A stretch of 64,000 bases of DNA from an uncultured Marinobacter sp. (GTDB lineage: Bacteria; Pseudomonadota; Gammaproteobacteria; Pseudomonadales; Oleiphilaceae), in contig NZ_CANLBK010000002.1 in the NCBI RefSeq assembly GCF_947488835.1, positions 248,001 to 312,000 on the forward strand, written 5' to 3'. The notes beneath the pieces are model-generated. The model had not been told where the DNA came from. It was given only the letters and a program-made list of their open reading frames with translations, and made no database searches. The position numbers and the translations under genes are program-made. Positions 44,239 through 52,178 of this stretch are shown piece after piece. Positions within the stretch are counted from its first letter, which is position 1. Each line of letters opens with the position of its first letter.

Positions 44239-46458
44239 ATGGAAATCAACGTCAATTATCTCGACAACCTCCGAGTTGAAGCCAAGTTTGATGACTTCTC
44301 GGTGATTGCCGACCAGCCTGTTCGCTACAAAGGCGACGGCTCGGCACCAGGCCCTTTTGACTACTTTCTGGCTTCATCAGCCCTGTGCGCCGCTTATTTT
44401 GTGAAGGTGTACTGCGTGGCGAGGGATATTCCAACCGATAACATTCGCCTGTCCCAGAACAACATTGTTGATCCGGAAAACCGCTACAAACAGATTTTCA
44501 AGATTCAGGTTGAGCTGCCGGACGACCTGCCCGAGAAGCATCGCCAGGGCATCGTGCGCTCAATTGACCGCTGCACGGTTAAAAAAGTGGTGCAAACTGG
44601 TCCGGACTTCCAGATCGAAATTGTCGACAATCTGGATGAAGATGCCCAGGCGCTCTTGACGATCAAGCCAGAGGGCGAGGCTGATACCTACATTGAGGGT
44701 AAGGATCTTCCGCTGGAGCAAACTATTGCCAACATGAGCGGCATTCTGGCCGGTTTGGGCATGAAGATTGAGATTGCCTCCTGGCGCAATATTGTTCCCC
44801 ATGTGTGGTCATTGCACATGCGGGATGCCGCATCGCCCATGTGTTTCACCAATGGTAAAGGCTCCACCAAAGAAAGTGCTTTGTGTTCGGCATTGGGTGA
44901 GTTTGTAGAGCGTTTGAACTGCAACTTCTTCTACAACGACCAGTTTTTTGGTGAGGAAATCGCCAACAGCGAATTCGTGCATTATCCAAGGGAGCGCTGG
45001 TTCAAGCCTGGCCCCAACGATGAATTACCGGAAGGTATTCTGGATGAGCATTGCTTGGCCATCTATAACCCGGATGGCGAGTTGCAGGGCTCCAACCTGA
45101 TTGACACAAACTCCGGCCGTGCGGATCGCGGTATATGTGCGCTGCCCTACGTGCGCCATTCTGACGGCGTGCCCGTGTACTTCCCGACCAACCTCATTGA
45201 AAACCTGTTTTTGAGCAACGGCATGAGTGCGGGAAATACGCTGGCAGAGGCGCAGGTGCAGTGTCTGTCGGAAATTCTCGAAAGGGCCGTAAAAAAGCAG
45301 ATCATTCAGGAAGAAATCGCTCTGCCGGATGTGCCTATGCATGTTCTGGAAAAGTACCCGAGTATTCTTGAAGGGGTGCGGGCTCTGGAAGCCCAGGGCT
45401 TCCCCATACTGGTAAAAGACGCCTCTCTTGGCGGCCAGTTCCCAGTAGCCAACGTTACCCTGATGAACCCGAAAACCGGTGGGGTATTTGCCTCTTTCGG
45501 GGCGCACCCAAGCATGGAAGTCGCTTTGGAACGCAGCCTTACTGAGCTGATGCAAGGCCGCAGTTTTGAAGGCCTGAACGATTTTCTGCCCCCCACGTTC
45601 AACAGCCTGGCCATCACCGAGCCCAATAATTACGTAGAACACTTTATTGATTCCAGCGGCGTGATGTCCTGGCGTTTCTTCAGTGCCAAGGCGGATATAG
45701 CGTTTGAAGAGTGGGACTTCACTGGCACCACGGAAGAGGAGGCCGCTACACTATTCAGTATCATTGAAGACATGGGCCACGAAGTCTACACCGCGATTTA
45801 TGATGACCTGGGTGCCCCGGTTTGTCGCATGCTGGTGCCGGGCTATTCCGAGGTGTATCAGGTAGAGGATCTGATCTGGGATAACACCAACCGGGCTTTG
45901 GATTATCGCGAAGATATTCTTAATCTACACATCCTGAGTGATGAACAGCTAGCGGCTTTGGTAGAGCGCCTGGACGATAGCCAGATAGACGATTACACAG
46001 ACATCATTACCCTGATCGGTATCGAGTTTGATGAAAACACCGTGTGGGGCCAGCTCACCATACTGGAGTTGAAGCTGTTGATTAATTTGGCGCTCAAGCA
46101 ATACGAAGACGCCCTGGAAAGGGTGGAAATGTTCTTGCAGTTCAATGACAACACAGTAGAGCGCGGCTTGTTCTATCAGGCCATGTGCGCGGTACTGGAA
46201 GTCACTCTGGATGACGAGCTTGAGCTGAGTGATTACGTGTTTAACTTCCGGCGCATGTTTGGTGATGAGGTCATGGATGCCGTGGTCGGCTCAGTGGATG
46301 GCAGCGTTCGTTTCTATGGTTTGACCCCGACCAATATGCAGTTGGAAGGACTGGACAGGCATCTGCGCCTGATTGACAGCTACAAGAAGCTGCACGCAGC
46401 ACGTGCGGCCAAAGCCGGGATTGAGTTGCCCACGCAAATTTTAAACGTTACAGGATAA
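44239..46458 (+). CDS. OsmC-like domain fused to YcaO domain
   Basis: A 739-residue protein from ATG 44239; upstream codons in frame reach 44182 without a ribosome site. Residues about 1-135 are OsmC-like: GPFDYFLASSALCAAYFVKVYC supplies one redox Cys and IDRCTVKKVV the second. Residues about 165-560 are a YcaO domain (SMCFTNGKGSTKESALCSALGEFVERLNCNFF; GMSAGNTLAEAQVQCLSEILERAVKK; VALERSLTELMQGR), the ATP-dependent amide-backbone cyclase fold. The rest is helical, like the C-terminus of E. coli YcaO, reported to help RimO modify ribosomal protein S12. No thiazole/oxazole-modified peptide precursor is seen nearby. It is followed after 5 bases by diaminopimelate dehydrogenase. Confidence 0.9.
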   Translation: MEINVNYLDNLRVEAKFDDFSVIADQPVRYKGDGSAPGPFDYFLASSALCAAYFVKVYCVARDIPTDNIRLSQNNIVDPENRYKQIFKIQVELPDDLPEKHRQGIVRSIDRCTVKKVVQTGPDFQIEIVDNLDEDAQALLTIKPEGEADTYIEGKDLPLEQTIANMSGILAGLGMKIEIASWRNIVPHVWSLHMRDAASPMCFTNGKGSTKESALCSALGEFVERLNCNFFYNDQFFGEEIANSEFVHYPRERWFKPGPNDELPEGILDEHCLAIYNPDGELQGSNLIDTNSGRADRGICALPYVRHSDGVPVYFPTNLIENLFLSNGMSAGNTLAEAQVQCLSEILERAVKKQIIQEEIALPDVPMHVLEKYPSILEGVRALEAQGFPILVKDASLGGQFPVANVTLMNPKTGGVFASFGAHPSMEVALERSLTELMQGRSFEGLNDFLPPTFNSLAITEPNNYVEHFIDSSGVMSWRFFSAKADIAFEEWDFTGTTEEEAATLFSIIEDMGHEVYTAIYDDLGAPVCRMLVPGYSEVYQVEDLIWDNTNRALDYREDILNLHILSDEQLAALVERLDDSQIDDYTDIITLIGIEFDENTVWGQLTILELKLLINLALKQYEDALERVEMFLQFNDNTVERGLFYQAMCAVLEVTLDDELELSDYVFNFRRMFGDEVMDAVVGSVDGSVRFYGLTPTNMQLEGLDRHLRLIDSYKKLHAARAAKAGIELPTQILNVTG

Positions 46459-46463
46459 TCATC

Positions 46464-47450
46464 ATGGCAGACAAAATTAGGGTAGCCATTGCCGGGTACG
46501 GCAATCTGGGCAGGGGTGTGGAATCTGCGTTGGCGCAGAATCCGGATATGCAGTTGGTTGGCGTGTTCAGCCGCCGCGATCCCGCCAGTGTTGCGCTTCT
46601 GGACAGCAAAGTGCCGGTTTATGCCATGGCCGATATTGAGCAGTACCAGAACGACGTTGATGTAATGATCCTTTGCGGCGGCTCAAAAACCGACCTGCCT
46701 GAGCAGGGGCCGTATTTGGCGCAGTTCTTCAATACTGTTGATAGCTTCGACACCCATGCCAAAGTAAACGAATACCACGCGGCACTGGATGAGCCAGCAC
46801 GCAAAGCGGGCAAGCTTGCGCTGATGTCAGTGGGTTGGGATCCCGGCCTGTTTTCACTGAACCGTCTGTTTGGTGAAACCATCCTGCCGGAAGGCGAAAC
46901 TTATACCTTCTGGGGCAAGGGTTTGAGCCAGGGTCATTCGGATGCAGTGCGCCGTGTTGACGGTGTTAAAAAAGGCGTGCAGTACACCTTGCCCTCTCAG
47001 GATGCTATTGCCCGTGTACGCAACGGTGAGCAGCCCGAACTGACTACCCGTGAAAAGCATGTGCGTGAGTGCTTTATCGTCCTGGAAGACGGTGCGGATG
47101 CTGAAACCGTACGCAACAGCATTGTCACCATGCCGGACTATTTCGAGCCCTTCGACACCACGGTTAACTTCATTGATGAGGCTACCTTCACGGCAGAGCA
47201 CAGTGCCATGCCCCATGGCGGCTTCGTGATTCGCAGTGGCGAAACCGGCACCCAAAGCAAGCAGACTATCGAATATTCACTGGCGCTTGGTAGTAACCCG
47301 GAATTCACCGCCAGTGTGCTGGTAGCCTACACTCGGGCAGTCCATAAAATGGCCCAGGCAGGCGAAACCGGTGCCAGATCTGTATTTGATGTGGCTCCGG
47401 GTTTGCTGTCACCCAAGAGCCCGTCACAACTGCGCAAAGAGCTGCTCTGA
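46464..47450 (+). CDS. ddh: meso-Diaminopimelate D-dehydrogenase
   Basis: A 328-residue NADP-dependent dehydrogenase. KIRVAIAGYGNLGRGVESALAQNPDMQLVGVFSRRDP is the dinucleotide start of the DapDH family, and LMSVGWDPGLFSLNRLF, FWGKGLSQGHSDAVRRVDGVKKG and ECFIVLEDGADAETV are its core. It makes meso-diaminopimelate in one step from tetrahydrodipicolinate and ammonia, or runs the reverse. This route is uncommon in Gammaproteobacteria, which normally use the succinylase pathway. It is coupled to the OsmC-YcaO gene, with only 5 bases between. Confidence 0.93.
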   Translation: MADKIRVAIAGYGNLGRGVESALAQNPDMQLVGVFSRRDPASVALLDSKVPVYAMADIEQYQNDVDVMILCGGSKTDLPEQGPYLAQFFNTVDSFDTHAKVNEYHAALDEPARKAGKLALMSVGWDPGLFSLNRLFGETILPEGETYTFWGKGLSQGHSDAVRRVDGVKKGVQYTLPSQDAIARVRNGEQPELTTREKHVRECFIVLEDGADAETVRNSIVTMPDYFEPFDTTVNFIDEATFTAEHSAMPHGGFVIRSGETGTQSKQTIEYSLALGSNPEFTASVLVAYTRAVHKMAQAGETGARSVFDVAPGLLSPKSPSQLRKELL

Positions 47451-47485
47451 TAGAGTAGCGCCAACGCCTTATGGAAATAACTGCC

Positions 47486-47764
47486 ATGTCTGATCCCGGT
47501 ATTAGCTGCTCAAACTGCCAGGCCTGCTGTTGCCGCCTGGAAGTGATGCTGATTACCGAGACAGGCGTGCCAGAGCGGTTTATTGAAACCGATCAGTGGG
47601 GCGGCAGAACCATGGCGCGCTTGGATGACGGCTGGTGTGCGGCGTTGGATCGCCGCACCATGTCGTGTTCAATTTACGACAAGCGACCGTTTATTTGCCG
47701 GGAATTTGAGATGGGCGGCTACGAGTGCATAGAAGAACGCGCAGCCAATGAGCCTGCAGCGTAA
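47486..47764 (+). CDS. YkgJ-type cysteine cluster protein
   Basis: A 92-residue protein from ATG 47486, with an alternative ATG at 47471. CSNCQACCCRLEVML and MSCSIYDKRPFICREFEMGGYEC supply seven or eight Cys residues arranged as in the CxxCxxxCC family (YkgJ), thought to bind zinc or an iron-sulfur cluster. Function is unknown. It follows diaminopimelate dehydrogenase by 35 bases and may share its transcript. Confidence 0.85.
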   Translation: MSDPGISCSNCQACCCRLEVMLITETGVPERFIETDQWGGRTMARLDDGWCAALDRRTMSCSIYDKRPFICREFEMGGYECIEERAANEPAA

Positions 47765-47767
47765 GAG

Positions 47768-48034
47768 TTAACTATTGGTGTCTGCTTGCTGTTCCTTATC
47801 CTGAGCGACCTTCACCCGTATTTTGTTTGACCCTACACGAGCGTCGTTCAGGTGGGCCTTGGCCATTTTTGCTTCCTTCGCGTGTGGCATTTCCACAAAT
47901 CCAAAGCCTTTGGATTTTCCGGTTTCTTTATCTAAAACCAGTGTGCACTCGGTGACAGTGCCATGAGCAGAAAACAGCTCCATGATTTCCTGTTCTGTTG
48001 TCGTGCGTGCGAGGTTACGGACTAAAAGTTTCAT
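47768..48034 (-). CDS. RNA-binding protein with one RRM
   Basis: An 88-residue RNA recognition motif protein. KLLVRNLARTTTEQEIMELFSAHG gives RNP2 and GKSKGFGFVEMP gives RNP1 with the aromatic residues. The C-terminus is short and polar. Bacterial single-RRM proteins bind RNA and often respond to cold. It converges on the Cys-cluster gene with a 3-base gap. Confidence 0.93.
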   Translation of the reverse strand: MKLLVRNLARTTTEQEIMELFSAHGTVTECTLVLDKETGKSKGFGFVEMPHAKEAKMAKAHLNDARVGSNKIRVKVAQDKEQQADTNS

Positions 48035-48217
48035 GACGGGCCATTTTTAAAAGTAAGTATGATCACATTGCTTATGGATACGGTGCAGCGTGGCTTGGCA
48101 AGGTTCTGCATGCGTTTATATCCAAGCTGCGAGCCGTAGAACCCAGTATAGCCTTTAATAGGTACAAGCGGATAATGGCGTTCCGGTTTAATCACTCGTT
48201 TTCTGAGGTTTGTGACT

Positions 48218-49114
48218 ATGTATTATGCGTTTCCGCTACTGGCAGTCATTTTCTGGGCGGGAAATACCGTAGTTAACAAACTGGCCGTGGGCGTTATTTT
48301 TCCGGCAGAAATTGGCTTTTATCGGTGGTTGTTTGCTGCCGTCATCCTCACGCCCCTGCTATTGCGTCCAACGCTGAGGTCCTGGCCCGTAGTGAAGGAA
48401 AACCTGGGCAAAATTTTTGTGTTAGGTGTGCTGGGCATGGCGATATATCAAAGCCTGGCCTATTTTGCCGCGCCGAAAACCTCCGCGACCAACATGGGCA
48501 TTGTACTGGCGCTCATGCCTGTGATGTCGCTGATCCTGGCCATATTGGCACTGGGCCACCGCCTTACAGTCGGAGCCATAGTCGGATCACTGTTTTCCTT
48601 TCTTGGCGTACTGATTGTAATCACCTCGGGGGATCTGACAGCGATTGCCCAGCAGGGGATTAATGCCGGCGACGGCATGATGCTGGTCGCCGTGGCTGCC
48701 TACGCCATATACAGCACTTTGCTGAAAAAATGGCAGATACCTCTGCCTGCAATGCAGTTACTGTATGCACAGGTGCTTGTGGCCGTTGTGGTGTTGTTTC
48801 CACTGTTTGCTGCGCTGCCACAAACAGGGCTGAACAGTGATAACTTGCCACTGGTGCTGTTCGCCTGTGTGTTTGCATCTATTGGAGCACCCTTGGCATG
48901 GATGACGGGCATAAAGCACCTTGGACCCAGCCGGACTTCTGTATTCTTCAATCTGATTCCGATTTTAACGGCGCTGATCGCATCCGTGATGTTGAGCGAA
49001 ACATTGGGGTCGCACCACTTTATTGGCGGTGGTCTGACCCTGTTCGGTGTGCTCTTGTCTGAGTGGTGGACGCGACCCTTCCGGGTTAAGGCGCAGGCGC
49101 CGGGTTCGGCCTGA
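48218..49114 (+). CDS. EamA/DMT family transporter (second)
   Basis: A 298-residue ten-helix transporter from ATG 48218 with GAGG 9 bases upstream. YYAFPLLAVIFWAGNTVVNKLAVGVIFPAEIGFYRWLFAAVILTPLLL and the second EamA repeat (GDGMMLVAVAAYAIYSTLLKKW) mark the family. It is only remotely like the first EamA gene at 43178. Substrate unknown. The vgrG gene begins about 120 bases downstream. Confidence 0.88.
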   Translation: MYYAFPLLAVIFWAGNTVVNKLAVGVIFPAEIGFYRWLFAAVILTPLLLRPTLRSWPVVKENLGKIFVLGVLGMAIYQSLAYFAAPKTSATNMGIVLALMPVMSLILAILALGHRLTVGAIVGSLFSFLGVLIVITSGDLTAIAQQGINAGDGMMLVAVAAYAIYSTLLKKWQIPLPAMQLLYAQVLVAVVVLFPLFAALPQTGLNSDNLPLVLFACVFASIGAPLAWMTGIKHLGPSRTSVFFNLIPILTALIASVMLSETLGSHHFIGGGLTLFGVLLSEWWTRPFRVKAQAPGSA

Positions 49115-49233
49115 GACTTTGTTTACATAGAACGGGTGCTCGTTTGGGGCAGGGAGCATTTGATTAACCGCCGCTTTTGCGACAGAATCTCTGCCCGAAC
49201 TCATACAGAACCATACCTTCAAGGATTGAAGAT

Positions 49234-51318
49234 ATGCCCCAGGCAAGCGGACTGCAGTTTACCGCCCGTGTTGGCGAACTCCCCACTGATCTATTCTCTG
49301 TTGTTGGCTTTACGCTGACCGAGCGGCTATCCGAGCTGTTTCATGGCTGCCTTGAACTGGCCAGCACCGACCCGGACATAGATGCATCCGAAGTTTTGGA
49401 GCAGCCGGTAGATCTGGTGGTGTGGCAGGATGGCATGCCCCTTCGCCGCTTCACCGGCGTGGTCAACGAATTCGCCCGAGGCGATTCCGGCCATCGCCGC
49501 ACCCGCTATGAAATTGTTATCGAGCCGCCTGTGTGGCGCTTGGGGCTGATGCACAACAGCCGCATCTTCCAGACCCAAGCCACAGACACCATTGTGCGCA
49601 CCCTGCTGGAAGAGCGGGGCATTGTGGATTCCGTATTTGATCTGAAACGCGCACCTCAGGAACGAGAGTATTGCGTGCAGCACCGGGAAAGCGATCTGGC
49701 TTTTATCGAACGGCTGGCGGCAGAGGAAGGCTGGCACTACCGCTACCAGCACGGCAGCGTGGATGGAAACGAACAGCCCCGCCTGATCTTGGCCGATCAC
49801 CATGGCGATGCACCAAGGCTGGACGCCGCCGAATACAACGGCAAAGCCGGTGGCAGCACCAAACAATCCGCCGTATTCCGCTTCCGCTACGAAGAGCGGG
49901 TTCGCGCCGCGTCTGCAGCCACCAAAGACTACACCTTCAAAAACCCGGCCTACGCCTTGATGCACGAACACAGTGCCACCGGTGCCAATCAACGGCAGGA
50001 TTACCAGCACTTCGATTACCCCGGCCGCTTCAAAGCCGACGCCAGTGGGCAACCGTTTACCGAAGCCAGGCTGGACGCCCTCAGAAACGATGCCAGCACC
50101 GCCAACGGCGAAAGCAACCGCGCAGATTTCACATGCGGTGCCAAAACCGAACTCACCGAACACGACAACCCCAAGCTGAACCGGGACTGGCTGTTGACCG
50201 CTGTTACCCATACCGGCAAACAGCCCCAGGCCATGGAAGAAGAGGGCGGCTCCGAACCCACGAGCTACCACAACACCTTCAGCGCCGTACCCGCCGACAA
50301 AACCTGGCGGCCAAACATCACCCACCGCCCACTCATGGACGGCCCGCAAATCGCCATAGTCACCGGCCCCGAAGGGGAAGAGATTCACTGCGACGAATTT
50401 GGCCGGGTAAAAGTGCGCTTCCCCTGGGACAGATACAGTAAAAACGACGAACACAGCAGCGCCTGGTTGCGCGTAAGCCAGGGCTGGGCTGGCGGTCAGT
50501 ATGGCTTCATGGCGCTGCCCAGAATCGGCAACGAAGTCATCGTCTCCTTCCTCGACGGCGACCCGGATCAGCCCATCATCACCGGCCGGACTTATCATGC
50601 GACCAACACACCGCCTTACGCGCTGCCGGAACACAAAACCCGCACCACCCTGAAAACCCAGACCCACAAAGGTGAGGGCAGCAACGAGCTGCGATTTGAG
50701 GATGAGGCGGATAAAGAACAGATCTACATCCACGCTCAAAAAGACCTGGACCTACTCACGGAAAATAACCGCACAGAAGTCATCAAGAACGACAGTCACC
50801 TGACCGTTGAGAATGACCGCTTCAGCCACGTAAAAGGCAGCAGTCACCAAAACATCGACGGTGAAAAACGCGAGCACACCGGCAAAGATCACAGCTTCAG
50901 CGTAACCGGCTCCTTGCACCTGAAAGCGGGCACCGCCTGGCTCAGTGATTCCGGCACAGAACTGCACATCAAGGCCGGGCAGAAAGCGGTTATCGAAGCG
51001 GGTGCCGAGATCACTCTCAAGGCGGGTGGCAGCTTTTTGAAGATCGATCCCAGCGGCGTTGCTATCGGTGGGGCTTCCATAAAAATGAACGCTGGCGGTG
51101 CGGCGGGCAAGGGGAGTGGGCAGAAGGTTCAGGTGGCGGGGCTGCCGGGGGTGGTGGCTAAAGCTGGTATTCAACGACCAGCCCCAGAAGCCTTACCTGA
51201 ATTACCGGTCCGTCCGATTGCGAAAGCCGACCAGATCAGAGCAATCAAGAATGCTGCGGTTCAAGGTAAGGGTATTTGCCAGGTGTGTGAATCCGGCAAT
51301 GAAGGAGGCGCTAGATGA
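49234..51318 (+). CDS. vgrG: Type VI secretion tip protein VgrG
   Basis: A 694-residue VgrG (TssI) from ATG 49234, with AAGGA upstream. Residues about 1-330 are the gp27-like base (GFTLTERLSELFHGCLELAS; EREYCVQHRESDLAFIERLAAEEGWHYRYQH). FGRVKVRFPWDRYSKNDEHSSAWLRVSQGWAGGQYGFMALPRIGNEVIVSFLDGDPDQPIITGR is the gp5-like OB region. A DUF2345-type needle follows, with repeated strands. The last 60 residues leave the needle and end in GKGICQVCESGNEGGAR, with a CxxC pair. The stop overlaps the start of the adaptor gene. No other type VI structural genes are in the window, so this is an orphan vgrG island. Confidence 0.95.
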   Translation: MPQASGLQFTARVGELPTDLFSVVGFTLTERLSELFHGCLELASTDPDIDASEVLEQPVDLVVWQDGMPLRRFTGVVNEFARGDSGHRRTRYEIVIEPPVWRLGLMHNSRIFQTQATDTIVRTLLEERGIVDSVFDLKRAPQEREYCVQHRESDLAFIERLAAEEGWHYRYQHGSVDGNEQPRLILADHHGDAPRLDAAEYNGKAGGSTKQSAVFRFRYEERVRAASAATKDYTFKNPAYALMHEHSATGANQRQDYQHFDYPGRFKADASGQPFTEARLDALRNDASTANGESNRADFTCGAKTELTEHDNPKLNRDWLLTAVTHTGKQPQAMEEEGGSEPTSYHNTFSAVPADKTWRPNITHRPLMDGPQIAIVTGPEGEEIHCDEFGRVKVRFPWDRYSKNDEHSSAWLRVSQGWAGGQYGFMALPRIGNEVIVSFLDGDPDQPIITGRTYHATNTPPYALPEHKTRTTLKTQTHKGEGSNELRFEDEADKEQIYIHAQKDLDLLTENNRTEVIKNDSHLTVENDRFSHVKGSSHQNIDGEKREHTGKDHSFSVTGSLHLKAGTAWLSDSGTELHIKAGQKAVIEAGAEITLKAGGSFLKIDPSGVAIGGASIKMNAGGAAGKGSGQKVQVAGLPGVVAKAGIQRPAPEALPELPVRPIAKADQIRAIKNAAVQGKGICQVCESGNEGGAR

Positions 51319-52178
51319 TGCCCAGAGGTTTATTGGATTCTGGTCGGACATTCCTCCTCATAGATGGCGCAAAGGTCGAGAATCTGGCGGAAACAATCTA
51401 CAGGGAAAGTCCCGGCGCACCTTGTGATTCGCTTTATCGTGGGACTGAGCTGGCTGATATATTGGAGATTTCTCCTTGGCTGGTTGAGGCAAATATGAAT
51501 AGCCAGCTCGCACAAAGGTGCTTCGATGACTGGAAGCACCTGGGTGCAGCCATCGCGCTCCAGAGTGACTGTAAATTTGACGAGCTGGTTGATCATTTGC
51601 GTGGGTTACTTATAGCGCAGTTGGAAACGGGGGATGAGGTTCTCTTTCGTTTTTACGATCCTGAAATCGCACGGCATCTGCTGAAACGAGATAAGGCTGG
51701 TGACGACGTAAGTCGTATATTGGGACCATGCGCAGTAATGGCTATTCAGGATCGCCGAACGGGTAAGTGGGAAAGCTTTTACAGTAACCAACCATCAAGC
51801 AAAAGGCGATGTGAGGCATTCAGTATTCGTGACGAACACCTGGTTGCGATGGAAAAAGCGGCTGAGCGTACAGCCCTCAGAAAGCTCGAACTCCATACGG
51901 AGAACTACTTCCCTCATTTGGTGGGACAAACCGAGGCCGCAGAACATGAATGGGAAGCGGTGTCTGCATTAATGAATGCAGCAAAGTCGCGAGGGCTGAG
52001 CAGTACCCGCGATATTGCATTGTATATCAACACAATCGGTTGGCTAGGGCACCATGCGTTCAAAAACGATGATGTGCAAAATATTTGGGAAGAGAATTCA
52101 GCTGCACCAAGCAGAGCAATAGCAGGCATTGCGGAGTTCGCCGAAATAAAGTCAATGGAGGGACTGAATCATGGGTAG
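51315..52178 (+). CDS. DUF4123 effector adaptor (Tap-like)
   Basis: A 287-residue DUF4123 protein starting inside the vgrG stop codon. LLIDGAKVENLAETIYRESPGAPCDSLYRGTELADILEISPWLVEA and LIAQLETGDEVLFRFYDPEIARHLLK are the typical DUF4123 signature. Such adaptors (VasW/Tap) load a specific toxin on VgrG. It is followed by the toxin gene with 8 bases overlap, so translation of adaptor and toxin is coupled. Position vgrG-adaptor-toxin matches the V. cholerae vgrG-vasW-vasX order. Confidence 0.92.
   Translation: MMPRGLLDSGRTFLLIDGAKVENLAETIYRESPGAPCDSLYRGTELADILEISPWLVEANMNSQLAQRCFDDWKHLGAAIALQSDCKFDELVDHLRGLLIAQLETGDEVLFRFYDPEIARHLLKRDKAGDDVSRILGPCAVMAIQDRRTGKWESFYSNQPSSKRRCEAFSIRDEHLVAMEKAAERTALRKLELHTENYFPHLVGQTEAAEHEWEAVSALMNAAKSRGLSSTRDIALYINTIGWLGHHAFKNDDVQNIWEENSAAPSRAIAGIAEFAEIKSMEGLNHG

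Noticed and set aside
44239..46458. Thiazole/oxazole peptide cluster based on the YcaO domain
   Set aside because: No precursor peptide, dehydrogenase or E1-like partner is near; the OsmC fusion and C-terminal part match the E. coli YcaO-type protein.
49327..50739. Long 470-codon open frame on the minus strand inside vgrG
   Set aside because: It is fully antisense to a clear VgrG, has low-complexity Gly/Val/Phe composition and no domain. It is a by-product of the codon pattern of vgrG.
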